Positions 8,994 through 17,045 of a stretch of DNA of 64,000 nucleotides are shown here, one piece after another. The stretch lies in the NCBI RefSeq assembly GCF_021391395.1, contig NZ_CP090059.1:3147001-3211000 (forward strand), given 5' to 3'. The translations under genes and the position numbers were made by a program. This stretch comes from Sphingomonas cannabina (GTDB lineage Bacteria; Pseudomonadota; Alphaproteobacteria; Sphingomonadales; Sphingomonadaceae). Position 1 is the first letter of the stretch. Every line of letters begins with the position of its first letter. The notes beneath the pieces are model-generated. The model had not been told where the DNA came from and ran no database searches. It worked only from the letters and a program-made list of their open reading frames with translations.

Positions 8994-10412
8994 CTATGCG
9001 CCATGCTCCATGTGCGCATAGGGATCGGTCTGCCCGGCAAGCCACGGATCGCGCGTCGCCGCGCGCATCGCCCGCAGCCGCTCGCGCAGGTCGGAAAGCA
9101 CGCCGGCATAGGCCGGATCGGCGGCGACGTTGGTCAGCTCGTCGGGATCGCGCCCGAGATCGTAGAGCTCCTCCGCCGGCCGCTTGAGATAGGCCGCCTG
9201 GGTCCGCTTGCCGAGCCGGATCGACGGATCGGCGCTGATCGCCTTCCAGCTCGGCGATCCGGCGACGTCGCCCGCGATCGGATAGTCCAGCGGTGAAGCG
9301 AGGTTGAGGATATAGCTGTGCGTGCGCGTGCGGATCGCGCGCATCGGATAATATTGGTTGATCTCGTGGAAGTCGTGGCTGGCGAACACCGCGTCGCGCC
9401 CCTCCCCGCCCCGCTGCCCGAGCAGCGGCAGCAATGACCGGCCCGACAGCGGGTATTTCGGCCCTGCCACACCGGTGAACTCGAGAACGGTCGGCGCGAT
9501 GTCGACCCAGCTCACCATCGCGTCGTTGACGCTGGCCCGCTGGCCCGGCGCGCGGATGATCAGCGGCAGATGGAGACCGGGATCGTAGAGATTGGTCTTG
9601 GCGCCCGGGAACGGCCGGCCGTTGTCGCTGAGGAAGATCACCAGCGTGTCCTTCGCCCGCCCGCTCGCCTCCAGCTCGGCCAGGATCATGCCGACGCCCA
9701 CGTCGAGGCGGCTCAGCGATTCATAATATTCGGCAAGGTCCTGTCGCACCGCGGGAATGTCCGGCAGATGCGACGGGATCAGTACGCGCCTCGGATCGTA
9801 GCGCGCCGGTTTGACTCCCGGCCAGCGGCGGTCGTTGCCGTAATCGGCCGCCGCGCGATGCGGATCGCTGTAGCCGACCGTGACAAAGAACGGCCGGTCG
9901 TTGGTGGACCGGATGAAGCTTCCTGCCGCCACCGCCAGCTCACGCACGTCGCGGATGCCCGATCGCTCGGGCACCAGCTCGACCTCATAGGGAAAGGCGC
10001 TGTCGGGCCCGACATGCTTCTTGCCGACCAGCGCGACCGCATGGCCCGCACGCCGCAGCAGCGACGGCAGCGTCTCGATCCCGTCGAGCAGCGACTGGTG
10101 GTGCACGTCGTGCTGCAGCCCATACATGCCGTTCTGGTGCGTGTAGAGGCCGGTATTGATGACAGCCCGGCTGGGGCTGCACGAGGAGACGGCGGCATAG
10201 CCTTGGGTAAATCGCGTCCCCTCCCGCGCCAGCCGGTCGATCCGCGGCGTGCGGATCGGCACGCCATAACAGCCGAGATCGAGCCCCTGGTCGTCCGAGA
10301 TGAGCAGCAGCACGTTGCGCTGCCGCCCCGCCGGCGCCGCCCTTAGCGCCGGTGCCAGCGCGGTCCCGGCGGCCAGGGTGGCGGTGCGGCGGAGCAGCGT
10401 GCGGCGGTCCAT
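8994..10412 (-). CDS. Type I sulfatase, N-sulfoglucosamine sulfohydrolase-like
   Basis: 472-residue exported sulfatase. The Tat-like signal (MDRRTLLRRTATLAAGTALA) suggests folded export. The formylglycine motif Cys-X-Pro-Ser-Arg is seen as SSCSPSRAVINTG, with the modified cysteine at residue 78. Metal ligands appear in LISDDQGLDLGCYG and FLSDNG. The compact layout and the HQNGMYG and YSDPHR segments resemble the SGSH/heparan N-sulfatase group. It needs a formylglycine-generating enzyme or anSME, which is not in the window. It is the last gene of a likely unit with the TBDR upstream (60 bp gap), so a sulfated glycan may be the TBDR ligand. Substrate is unproven. Confidence 0.88.
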   Translation of the reverse strand: MDRRTLLRRTATLAAGTALAPALRAAPAGRQRNVLLLISDDQGLDLGCYGVPIRTPRIDRLAREGTRFTQGYAAVSSCSPSRAVINTGLYTHQNGMYGLQHDVHHQSLLDGIETLPSLLRRAGHAVALVGKKHVGPDSAFPYEVELVPERSGIRDVRELAVAAGSFIRSTNDRPFFVTVGYSDPHRAAADYGNDRRWPGVKPARYDPRRVLIPSHLPDIPAVRQDLAEYYESLSRLDVGVGMILAELEASGRAKDTLVIFLSDNGRPFPGAKTNLYDPGLHLPLIIRAPGQRASVNDAMVSWVDIAPTVLEFTGVAGPKYPLSGRSLLPLLGQRGGEGRDAVFASHDFHEINQYYPMRAIRTRTHSYILNLASPLDYPIAGDVAGSPSWKAISADPSIRLGKRTQAAYLKRPAEELYDLGRDPDELTNVAADPAYAGVLSDLRERLRAMRAATRDPWLAGQTDPYAHMEHGA

Positions 10413-10472
10413 GGCCCCTCGCGGGTTACGCGAAAAGGAAACGGGCGCCGGAACCCGGCACCCGCTCCACGA

Positions 10473-12914
10473 TCAGAACTTCACCGCCGCGCTGAACCGG
10501 AATGACCGGCCCAGGATCGGCCGCGCCAGGATCGGTCCCTCGCCCTGCGAGCCGATGACGCGCGGGTTGCCCTCGGTCAGGCCGATCTCGTCGGTCAGGT
10601 TGTTGCCGGTGACCTGCAGCCGTATCCGATCGTTGACGTCGACCGACACGCCGGCATCGAGCTGATAGAAGTGCGGCAGCAGCTGCTCGTTCTCCGGGTC
10701 GGAGAATCGGTCGCCGGTATATTGCAGCGTCGCGAAGATCGACGGCTTGAAGCCGCCGATGTCGACCTCATAGGCCGGCGTCACGCGCCACGCCCAGCGC
10801 GGCTGGCGCTGCACGCGGTTGCCAGTGTTGTCGATCGTGCCGCCACCCGTGAAGAAATCCTCATAGGTGCCGTGGAGGTAGGTCGCCGCCCCCGACAGGG
10901 TGAAGCCCCGGAACGGCCGGAGCGCGCCCTCCAATTCGACGCCGGTCGCCTTGGCACCGCCGACTTGGCTGAGCGGCACATTGTCGACGAGCTGCGTGCT
11001 CGCCAGCCCGTCGAACTTGTTGTGGAACACCGTCGCATAGAGGTTGAGCCACGGCATCGAGACCTTGATCCCGCCCTCGTAGGTGTCGACCTTGGCGGTG
11101 ATCGTCAGGCCGTCACGCAGATTGTCGAACTGCGGGAAGCTGTTGCCACGGCTGTAGCGCGCGAAGACGCCGATCTGGCTCGTGATGTCGTAGTTGGCGC
11201 CGACCGTCCAGGACCAGGCCGAGTCCGAATAGTCGATCGGGCGCGGGGCACCGAACACCGAGACGGCATTGTCGTAGAGCGTGTTCGGATCGCCATCGAG
11301 ATTGACGGTGGCGGCAGCGGGTGTGCGGATCATCCCGTCGACCTTGTGCTGCTGCCAGCGCACGCCGCCATCGACGCGCAGCTCCGGCGTGATCTGGAAC
11401 TCGTCGACCGCATAGAAGGCATAGTCGTTGCCCTCATACTGCCCGTCGACAATGAAGCCCTGCCCGCTCGTGAACCCGTTGAAGGTCGCGGTCTGCAGCG
11501 CGCCGGCCGCGTTGGTCAGCGTCATGTTGAGCAGCCGTGCATTGGGCTCGCCCGTCAGCAGCACCTGGTTGCCGAGCGCCCAACGGTCACGCGAGGTGTA
11601 GTTGGCGTAGTAGAAGCCGCCCGTCAGCTTGTTCTTGCCGGCGGACCATTCGAAGCCGGTATCGGCGACGAAGGAGGATATCTTCTTGCGCACCTCCCAC
11701 ACGCCGGCACGCATCACCGGCGTCGTCGCCGCGAGCGCCCCGCCGCCGTTGACGTAGCTGAGGCTCGAGAGCGTCGCACCGTCGCCGCCGAGCAGCTCCG
11801 CCATGTCCGAAGCGGCGATCGGCGCCTCGGTCGGCACCAGCCCGACGGTATCGGCATGGCCGCCGAGATAGCTGGCGCGCTCGCGGAAGCGGAAGCCGTC
11901 GGCGATCTCATAGTCGAAGTTGACGCCGGTGTTGATCACCTTGGCGCCGCGCCCGTCGGCGAGGTCGACGGTGCGGCCCGCGAGGTTGGTGGTAACCCGC
12001 GTCTCGCGCCCCGGCAGCGCGCCGGTGCCGGCGTCGAAGCCCGGATAGGCGTGGATGTCGCCATCCTGGTCCTGGACGATCGGGATCGGCAGCAGCCACT
12101 GGCCGCGGTCGTTGAGGTAGCGCGCATAGACCTCGACCGAACCGCGGTTGCCGAAGTCGTGGTGGATGTTGCCGGTGATCTGCCCGCCCTTCTCGGCGCG
12201 GAACTGCGGATCGCGGATGCCGTTGCCCTGGGCGTAGAAGCCGCCGACCATGAAGCCGGTATCTTCGTCGAGCGGCCCCGAGATCCAGGCGTCTCCTCGA
12301 ATCTCGTCGTAATCGGTGTAGGAAATCTTGCCGAGCCCGTGGAAGTTGCTGCCGCCGGTGCGCTGGACGACGTTGACGGTGAGGCCCGGCTGCCCGTTCG
12401 AGAACAGCGATCCCGTACCGCCGCGCACCGCCTCGACCCGCTCGACCGTCTCGTCGAGCCGGACGAGCTGCGAATTCTCGAGGAACGACAGCGTCGGCGG
12501 CGGGAAGATCGGCACGCCTTCCACCTGAAAGGTGACGAACTGCGCGTCGCCGCCCGATGGATAGCCGCGCACGAAGATGTTGGCGCCGTTCTGGCCGCCC
12601 GAGCTCTCCGCCATCACGCCCGGGATGGTGCGCAGCAGGTCGGCAGTGCTATTGGGCGCCGCCTGGGCGATCGCATCGGCGTTGAGCGTGGTCAGGGCGA
12701 ACGCAGCATCTTGCCGCCGCGTGCCGCCACCGGCGGTACCGACGACGATGATATCCTCGCCCGTCTCCTCGGGTACGGCAGCAGCCGGTTCGGTCTGCTG
12801 CGGCTGTGCGGCAGTCGCCGCGTCCTGCGCCTGGGCCGGTACGGCCATCGCGAACAGCGACAACGGCGCGGCACTGCCGGCGAGCAGCGCGACGAATTGG
12901 GTCTTCCTGGTCAT
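10473..12914 (-). CDS. TonB-dependent receptor (813 aa) next to sulfatase and ROK kinase
   Basis: Complete outer-membrane receptor. Signal peptide: MTRKTQFVALLAGSAAPLSL up to PAQAQ. A Pro/Gln/Ala-rich linker follows, then the TonB box EDIIVVGTA near residue 53. The plug spans about 70-190 (LLRTIPGVMAES, IFVRGYPSGGD, VEAVRGGTGSLFSNGQPG) and a long barrel ends in the terminal Phe of FSAAVKF. The ATG has GGGAGGAG upstream. It sits between a ROK kinase (135 bp upstream, same strand) and a sulfatase, so it probably imports a carbohydrate rather than a siderophore. The ligand cannot be stated. Confidence 0.92.
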   Translation of the reverse strand: MTRKTQFVALLAGSAAPLSLFAMAVPAQAQDAATAAQPQQTEPAAAVPEETGEDIIVVGTAGGGTRRQDAAFALTTLNADAIAQAAPNSTADLLRTIPGVMAESSGGQNGANIFVRGYPSGGDAQFVTFQVEGVPIFPPPTLSFLENSQLVRLDETVERVEAVRGGTGSLFSNGQPGLTVNVVQRTGGSNFHGLGKISYTDYDEIRGDAWISGPLDEDTGFMVGGFYAQGNGIRDPQFRAEKGGQITGNIHHDFGNRGSVEVYARYLNDRGQWLLPIPIVQDQDGDIHAYPGFDAGTGALPGRETRVTTNLAGRTVDLADGRGAKVINTGVNFDYEIADGFRFRERASYLGGHADTVGLVPTEAPIAASDMAELLGGDGATLSSLSYVNGGGALAATTPVMRAGVWEVRKKISSFVADTGFEWSAGKNKLTGGFYYANYTSRDRWALGNQVLLTGEPNARLLNMTLTNAAGALQTATFNGFTSGQGFIVDGQYEGNDYAFYAVDEFQITPELRVDGGVRWQQHKVDGMIRTPAAATVNLDGDPNTLYDNAVSVFGAPRPIDYSDSAWSWTVGANYDITSQIGVFARYSRGNSFPQFDNLRDGLTITAKVDTYEGGIKVSMPWLNLYATVFHNKFDGLASTQLVDNVPLSQVGGAKATGVELEGALRPFRGFTLSGAATYLHGTYEDFFTGGGTIDNTGNRVQRQPRWAWRVTPAYEVDIGGFKPSIFATLQYTGDRFSDPENEQLLPHFYQLDAGVSVDVNDRIRLQVTGNNLTDEIGLTEGNPRVIGSQGEGPILARPILGRSFRFSAAVKF

Positions 12915-13049
12915 GGGGTCTCCTCCCTGCGATGTCCGGCGCTCTGTGACGCCGTTACGCCCCTAGTTAGTTTCGCCCTGCCACCTTTCAACGGTGGCGG
13001 CGGCGAACTGCACGAATCGCCGGACCGCGGATTTGTTCCCGCCGGGCGA

Positions 13050-13946
13050 TTACCCGCAGGCGCCCGCCGCCAGGGCGATCGAACCGAGCGGCCCCGCCGA
13101 GGCTCCCAATCGGGGAGCGACGATATAGTCGGACGGCGGAAGCTCCATATAGCCGTTGATGCTCCTGCGCAGCGCCGCCTCGATCCGCTCGAGCAGATGG
13201 GGCTGGCCCGACACCACGCCGCCGCCGATCGCAATGCGATGCGGTCCGGTCGCGCAGACGAGCGCGTGGCACATAGTAGCAAGCACATCGACGATCGGCT
13301 CCCACACCGGATCGTTAGGCGTGAGATCGGCGACCGCGCGCCCCTCGAGCCGCGCCACCAGCGCCGAGCCCGAGGCGAGCCCTTCGACGCAATCGTCGTG
13401 GAACTGGCAGGCGCTGGGGAGGTGATCCGTCGGCAGCCGCGGCACGCGGATATGGCCGATCTCGCTATGTCCGATGCCGCGCGTCGGCCGCCCGTGCACG
13501 ATCAGCCCGACTCCGACCCCGGTGCCGACCGTCACATAGGCGAAGTCGTCGAGGCCCTGCGCGCACCCCCAGCGAATCTCGGCCAGCGCGGCGCCGTTGA
13601 CGTCGGTATCGAACCCCACCGGCACGGCAAAGGGCGCGGACAGGACGCCGCGCACGTCGGTGCCGGGCCAGCCGGGCTTGTTGGTCGCGAGGATCTGCCC
13701 GTGACGCGGCGAGGCCGGATTCAGCTCGAGCGGACCGAAGGAGGCGATGCCGAGCGCGCGAAAGCCATGTGAGTCCTCCCATTCGTGCAGCGCCGCCAGG
13801 ATCGCCGGCAGCGTCTTGTCAGGGGTGGTCGTCGCGATCGTGCGCTGGTCGATGATCGCGTCGGGCCCATGCGCCAGCGTGCAGATGCATTTCGTCCCGC
13901 CGAGCTCGATCCCCGCCAGCGGCAGCTCGTCCGCGCCGACGCTCAT
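13050..13946 (-). CDS. ROK-family sugar kinase (fructokinase/mannokinase type)
   Basis: 298-residue cytosolic kinase. Features: N-terminal phosphate motif (AGIELGGTKCICTL), the ROK consensus region (GVGLIVHGRPTRGIGHSEIG) and the zinc-binding pattern His-x(n)-Cys-x-x-His-x-x-x-Cys (GHIRV, then CQFHDDCVEGLASG), which is typical of YdhR/GmuE-like fructokinases and Mak-type mannokinases. I chose the ATG at 13946 (MSVGADELPL), which has GAGGATT upstream; an earlier in-frame start adds 15 residues without support. It is divergent from a sugar porter and sits beside exo-mannosidase genes, so mannose (or fructose) is the expected substrate. Confidence 0.88.
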   Translation of the reverse strand: MSVGADELPLAGIELGGTKCICTLAHGPDAIIDQRTIATTTPDKTLPAILAALHEWEDSHGFRALGIASFGPLELNPASPRHGQILATNKPGWPGTDVRGVLSAPFAVPVGFDTDVNGAALAEIRWGCAQGLDDFAYVTVGTGVGVGLIVHGRPTRGIGHSEIGHIRVPRLPTDHLPSACQFHDDCVEGLASGSALVARLEGRAVADLTPNDPVWEPIVDVLATMCHALVCATGPHRIAIGGGVVSGQPHLLERIEAALRRSINGYMELPPSDYIVAPRLGASAGPLGSIALAAGACG

Positions 13947-14317
13947 GCGCAATCCTCGAAACGCAGAGCAGCCTTGCCGTCCGGCGAACATGGATCAAGG
14001 ATTGCGCACGGCAACACGGCGCCGGGGACGATTATCATGGCAGCTTGCTTTCGACTGGAACGGAAGGCGGCGGAGGGACGATCGCGCCGATCATGGGAAT
14101 GAGCGCCAGGCGGAACCGGATCGGCGTCCTCGGCACGAGACAGGAGCATCGAACCATACGAAGGCTTCCCCCTCTCCCTTGCCAGACGCCTGCTCGTGTC
14201 CCGAGCGGGTCCGAGCGCGCCCGGAGCCGCTTGTGCAGCGCATCGGCTCGATTAATACTTCAATTTGCATAATTCAACGATCGATGCCGGTCGGTCAAAC
14301 AGGAGGGGGATCAAGGC
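13947..14317. promoter_or_regulatory. Divergent intergenic region, ROK kinase / MFS porter
   Basis: 371 bp with no convincing gene. Short frames here (for example 14045-14272) have arginine-rich shadow-like content. The notable part is an AT-rich island at 14248-14280 (ATTAATACTTCAATTTGCAT, then AATTCAACG), the lowest-GC stretch nearby. It is probably promoter or operator DNA for the porter. CAATTTGCATAATT at 14261-14274 loosely resembles the shared motif at 27613 and 32189. Confidence 0.45.
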
Positions 14318-15637
14318 ATGGCGACTAGGAGCTTGAATCCAAATGCGGTCGTGGCGGCGGCGCTCGGCGGCCTGCTGTTCGGCTTCGACACCGCGGTGAT
14401 CGCAGGCGTGACCGACGCATTGCGGCATTCCTTCGGCCTCTCGCCGGTCGCGCTGGGGAGCGCCGTCTCGGCGGCGCTGGTGGGCACGCTGATCGGCGCG
14501 CTCGGCACCGGGGCGCCGGGCGACCGCTACGGCAGCCGCACCATGTTGTTGTGGGTGGCGATCGCCTATGTCGTCTCGGCGGTCGGCTCGGCGGCGAGCG
14601 GCGGACTGGCGATGCTGATCGGCTTCCGCTTCATCGGCGGCCTCGCGATCGGCGGTTCCTCGGTGCTGGCGCCGGTCTATATCGCAGAGATCAGCCCGGC
14701 CGAGCGTCGCGGGCTGCTGGTCGGATCGTTTCAGCTCAGCATCGTGGCCGGCATCCTCGCGGCCTATGTCAGCAATTTCCTGATCGGCCGGGTCATCGAC
14801 GGCGAACTCGCCTGGCGCCTCAAGCTCGGCGTGGCGGCGCTGCCCGCGCTGCTGTTCCTGGCGATGCTGCTGCGGATTCCGCAAAGCCCGCGGTGGCTCG
14901 TGCAAAAGGGGCGGGAGGCCGAGGCGCGCGAGGCGATCCGGCAGCTCTCGATGGGCGATCCCGACCGGCTGATCGCACAGTTCCGCGCCGGCGAGGACCA
15001 GGGCAGCGGCGCGCGTCTCGACTGGCGCCGGCACCACAAGCCGATCCTGCTCGCGGTCGCGATCGCGCTGTTCAACCAGCTCTCCGGGATCAACGCGATC
15101 CTCTATTATCTCGGCGACATCTTCGCCGCCGCCGGCTTCAGCGGCCTGTCGGCGGACCTGCAGTCGGTGGCGATCGGCGTCGCCAACCTGGTCGCGACCT
15201 TGGTCGGCATGGCGGTGATCGACCGGATCGGACGCAAGCCGCTGCTGCTGACCGGCGCGGCGGGGACGGCGGCGGCGCTGGCCGCGGTGGCGGCGATCTA
15301 TACCAGCGGCACGGGCCAGGTCTGGCTGCTGCCGGCGCTGATCGTCTTCATCCTGTTCTTCGCCATCTCGCAGGGCGCGGTGATCTGGGTCTATCTGTCG
15401 GAGATCTTCCCGACCGCCGTCCGCGCCCGCGGCCAGGCGATCGGCAGCGCGACCCATTGGGGCATGAACGCGCTGATCGCCTTCGGCTTCCCCGTGGTCG
15501 CGCAGCACATGCAGGCGCTGCCCTTCTGGTTCTTCGCCGCCGCGATGGTGGTGCAATTCATCGTCGTATGGCGCTATTTCCCCGAAACCCGCGGCATATC
15601 GCTGGAAACGATGGAAGAGGCGGTGGAGGGTTCGTGA
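14318..15637 (+). CDS. MFS sugar porter (sugar:H+ symporter)
   Basis: 439-residue inner-membrane transporter with about 12 hydrophobic segments. Sugar-porter family marks are GGLLFGFDTAVIAG in helix 1, DRYGSRT in loop 2-3 (a variant of the usual GRR motif), VLAPVYIAEISPAERRG after helix 4, PQSPRWLV before the central loop, QLSGINAILYY in helix 7, DRIGRKPLL in loop 8-9 and PETRG at the C-terminus. AGGAGGGGGATC precedes the ATG. With the divergent ROK kinase and the downstream ROK repressor it forms an uptake-sense-phosphorylate module. Mannose, fructose or glucose is likely; specificity is not visible. Confidence 0.93.
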   Translation: MATRSLNPNAVVAAALGGLLFGFDTAVIAGVTDALRHSFGLSPVALGSAVSAALVGTLIGALGTGAPGDRYGSRTMLLWVAIAYVVSAVGSAASGGLAMLIGFRFIGGLAIGGSSVLAPVYIAEISPAERRGLLVGSFQLSIVAGILAAYVSNFLIGRVIDGELAWRLKLGVAALPALLFLAMLLRIPQSPRWLVQKGREAEAREAIRQLSMGDPDRLIAQFRAGEDQGSGARLDWRRHHKPILLAVAIALFNQLSGINAILYYLGDIFAAAGFSGLSADLQSVAIGVANLVATLVGMAVIDRIGRKPLLLTGAAGTAAALAAVAAIYTSGTGQVWLLPALIVFILFFAISQGAVIWVYLSEIFPTAVRARGQAIGSATHWGMNALIAFGFPVVAQHMQALPFWFFAAAMVVQFIVVWRYFPETRGISLETMEEAVEGS

Positions 15638-15729
15638 TAGCGATAGCAAGGAAAACATGCGATGCACGCCGCAACGATTGAACCGGACAGCCCAGACGTG
15701 ATCGCAGCCACCATCCGCGGAACCGCCGC

Positions 15730-16950
15730 ATGACGCCCCCGTCCCGCGCCCGCCCGCGCCTGTCCGGCACCAACCTCGAGCGTGCCGCCGACCATAACCA
15801 GCGCGTGACGCTGCATGCGATCCGGGTGTGCGGCTCGCTGACCCGGGTGGAGCTCGCCGGCATCACCGGCCTCACCGCGCCGGCCATCGCCAACATCACT
15901 CGCCGCCTGCTCGACGACGGACTGATCGAGGAAGCCGGCCAGCGCCGCGGCGGACGCGGCCAGCCTCCGACAAAACTCGTGATCCGAAGGGACGCCTGCT
16001 ACTCGATCGGCGTCAACATCGACCGCGACCATATCACCGTCGTGCTGGTCGATTTTTCGGGCCACACCCTGGCCCGGGTGTCGGAGGAGGTGAGCTTCGC
16101 CCTCCCCGACCACGTCCGCTCGCTCTATCGCCGCTCGATCAAGAAGATGCTGCGCCAGGCCGGCGTCGAGATCGGCAAAGTGGTGGGGCTCGGCGTCGCG
16201 GTGCCCGACGATCTGGGCTCGGTCGACCTGCCCGGCCGCCCGGCCGCCTATGCCGCCTGGGAAGGGATCGACATGGCCGATCTCTTCGCCGAACCCTTCG
16301 ACCTTCCCGTCTTCACCGAGAACGACGCCGCCGCCGCCGCGATGGGCGAGATGCAGCTCGGCCTCGGACAGAAGTACAACAGCTTCTTCTACATCCTGAT
16401 CTCGTCCGGCCTCGGCGGCGGTCTCGTCGTCGACGGCGCCTATGTCCGCGGCGCGGACGGGCGCAGCGGCGAGCTCGGCTTCATGCGCGCGCCCGGCAGC
16501 AACGGCCACGGCGAGCAGATTCAGGCGCTGGTGTCGCTCTCCGGCCTCGCCCGCCATCTCGAGGGCCAGGGCCTCGCGCTGGCCGATGCGATGGGCAAGC
16601 CCTCCGCCGATGCACGGGTGAATGCGTGCGTTACGGAATGGATCGAGCGCGCCGCGCGGCAGCTGACCGTACCGCTCGACGCGGTGAACTGCCTGATCAA
16701 TCCGGCGGTGGTGCTGATGGGCGGCCGCCTCCCCAGCCATCTGCTCGAGCAGCTCGCCGAGCGGACCAATGCGCTGATGCGGGAGGAGACGAACCTGTTC
16801 CCCGCGATCGCCCCCGTCGCGCGCGCGGCACTCTCCGAGGACGCCCCCGCGGTCGGCGCGGCGATCCTGCCGTTCAGCCACTTCCTGCTGCCCAAGCCCG
16901 GCGCGCTGTGGAAAGCATCGGGAGCGGGCGTCGCGGATTACGCGGCGTAG
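15730..16950 (+). CDS. ROK-family transcriptional repressor (NagC/Mlc/XylR type)
   Basis: 406-residue regulator. An N-terminal winged helix-turn-helix (about residues 25-75, LTRVELAGITGLTAPAIANI then RRLLDDGLIEEAGQ) is followed by a ROK sugar-binding domain (SIGVNIDRDHITVVLVDFSG; VFTENDAAAAAMGEMQLG; SSGLGGGLVVDGAYVRGADG). The zinc-cysteine cluster of ROK kinases is absent, and the sugar site has diverged from the kinase form, which fits a sensor. It follows the porter by 92 bp on the same strand. The mannose-type genes around it are the natural targets. Confidence 0.9.
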   Translation: MTPPSRARPRLSGTNLERAADHNQRVTLHAIRVCGSLTRVELAGITGLTAPAIANITRRLLDDGLIEEAGQRRGGRGQPPTKLVIRRDACYSIGVNIDRDHITVVLVDFSGHTLARVSEEVSFALPDHVRSLYRRSIKKMLRQAGVEIGKVVGLGVAVPDDLGSVDLPGRPAAYAAWEGIDMADLFAEPFDLPVFTENDAAAAAMGEMQLGLGQKYNSFFYILISSGLGGGLVVDGAYVRGADGRSGELGFMRAPGSNGHGEQIQALVSLSGLARHLEGQGLALADAMGKPSADARVNACVTEWIERAARQLTVPLDAVNCLINPAVVLMGGRLPSHLLEQLAERTNALMREETNLFPAIAPVARAALSEDAPAVGAAILPFSHFLLPKPGALWKASGAGVADYAA

Positions 16951-16955
16951 CAAAT

Positions 16956-17039
16956 CCCGTCATCCTGGCGAAAGTCGGGATCTCACGCAGTTGCAGGACC
17001 GTAAGCCGCACGAGATCCCGGCTTCCGCCGGGATGACGG
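16956..17039. repeat. Intergenic inverted repeat between convergent genes
   Basis: Left arm CCGTCATCCTGGCGAAAGTC continuing to GGGATCT, right arm AGATCCCGGCTTCCGCCGGG continuing to ATGACGG: near-perfect reverse complements of about 27 bp around a 30-bp centre. It sits between the convergent ROK regulator and a GH92 gene, where it could terminate both transcripts. The GTCATCCCGGC...GCCGGGATGAC form is a common dispersed alphaproteobacterial repeat; the element at 53637 is related. Confidence 0.8.
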
Positions 17040-17045
17040 CGTTCC

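Noticed and set aside
10671..13772. Plus-strand open frame of 1,033 codons antisense to the TBDR and ROK kinase
   Set aside because: Composition is Arg/Ala/Asp/Val-rich without domains, a typical high-GC shadow; the opposite strand holds clear genes with motifs.
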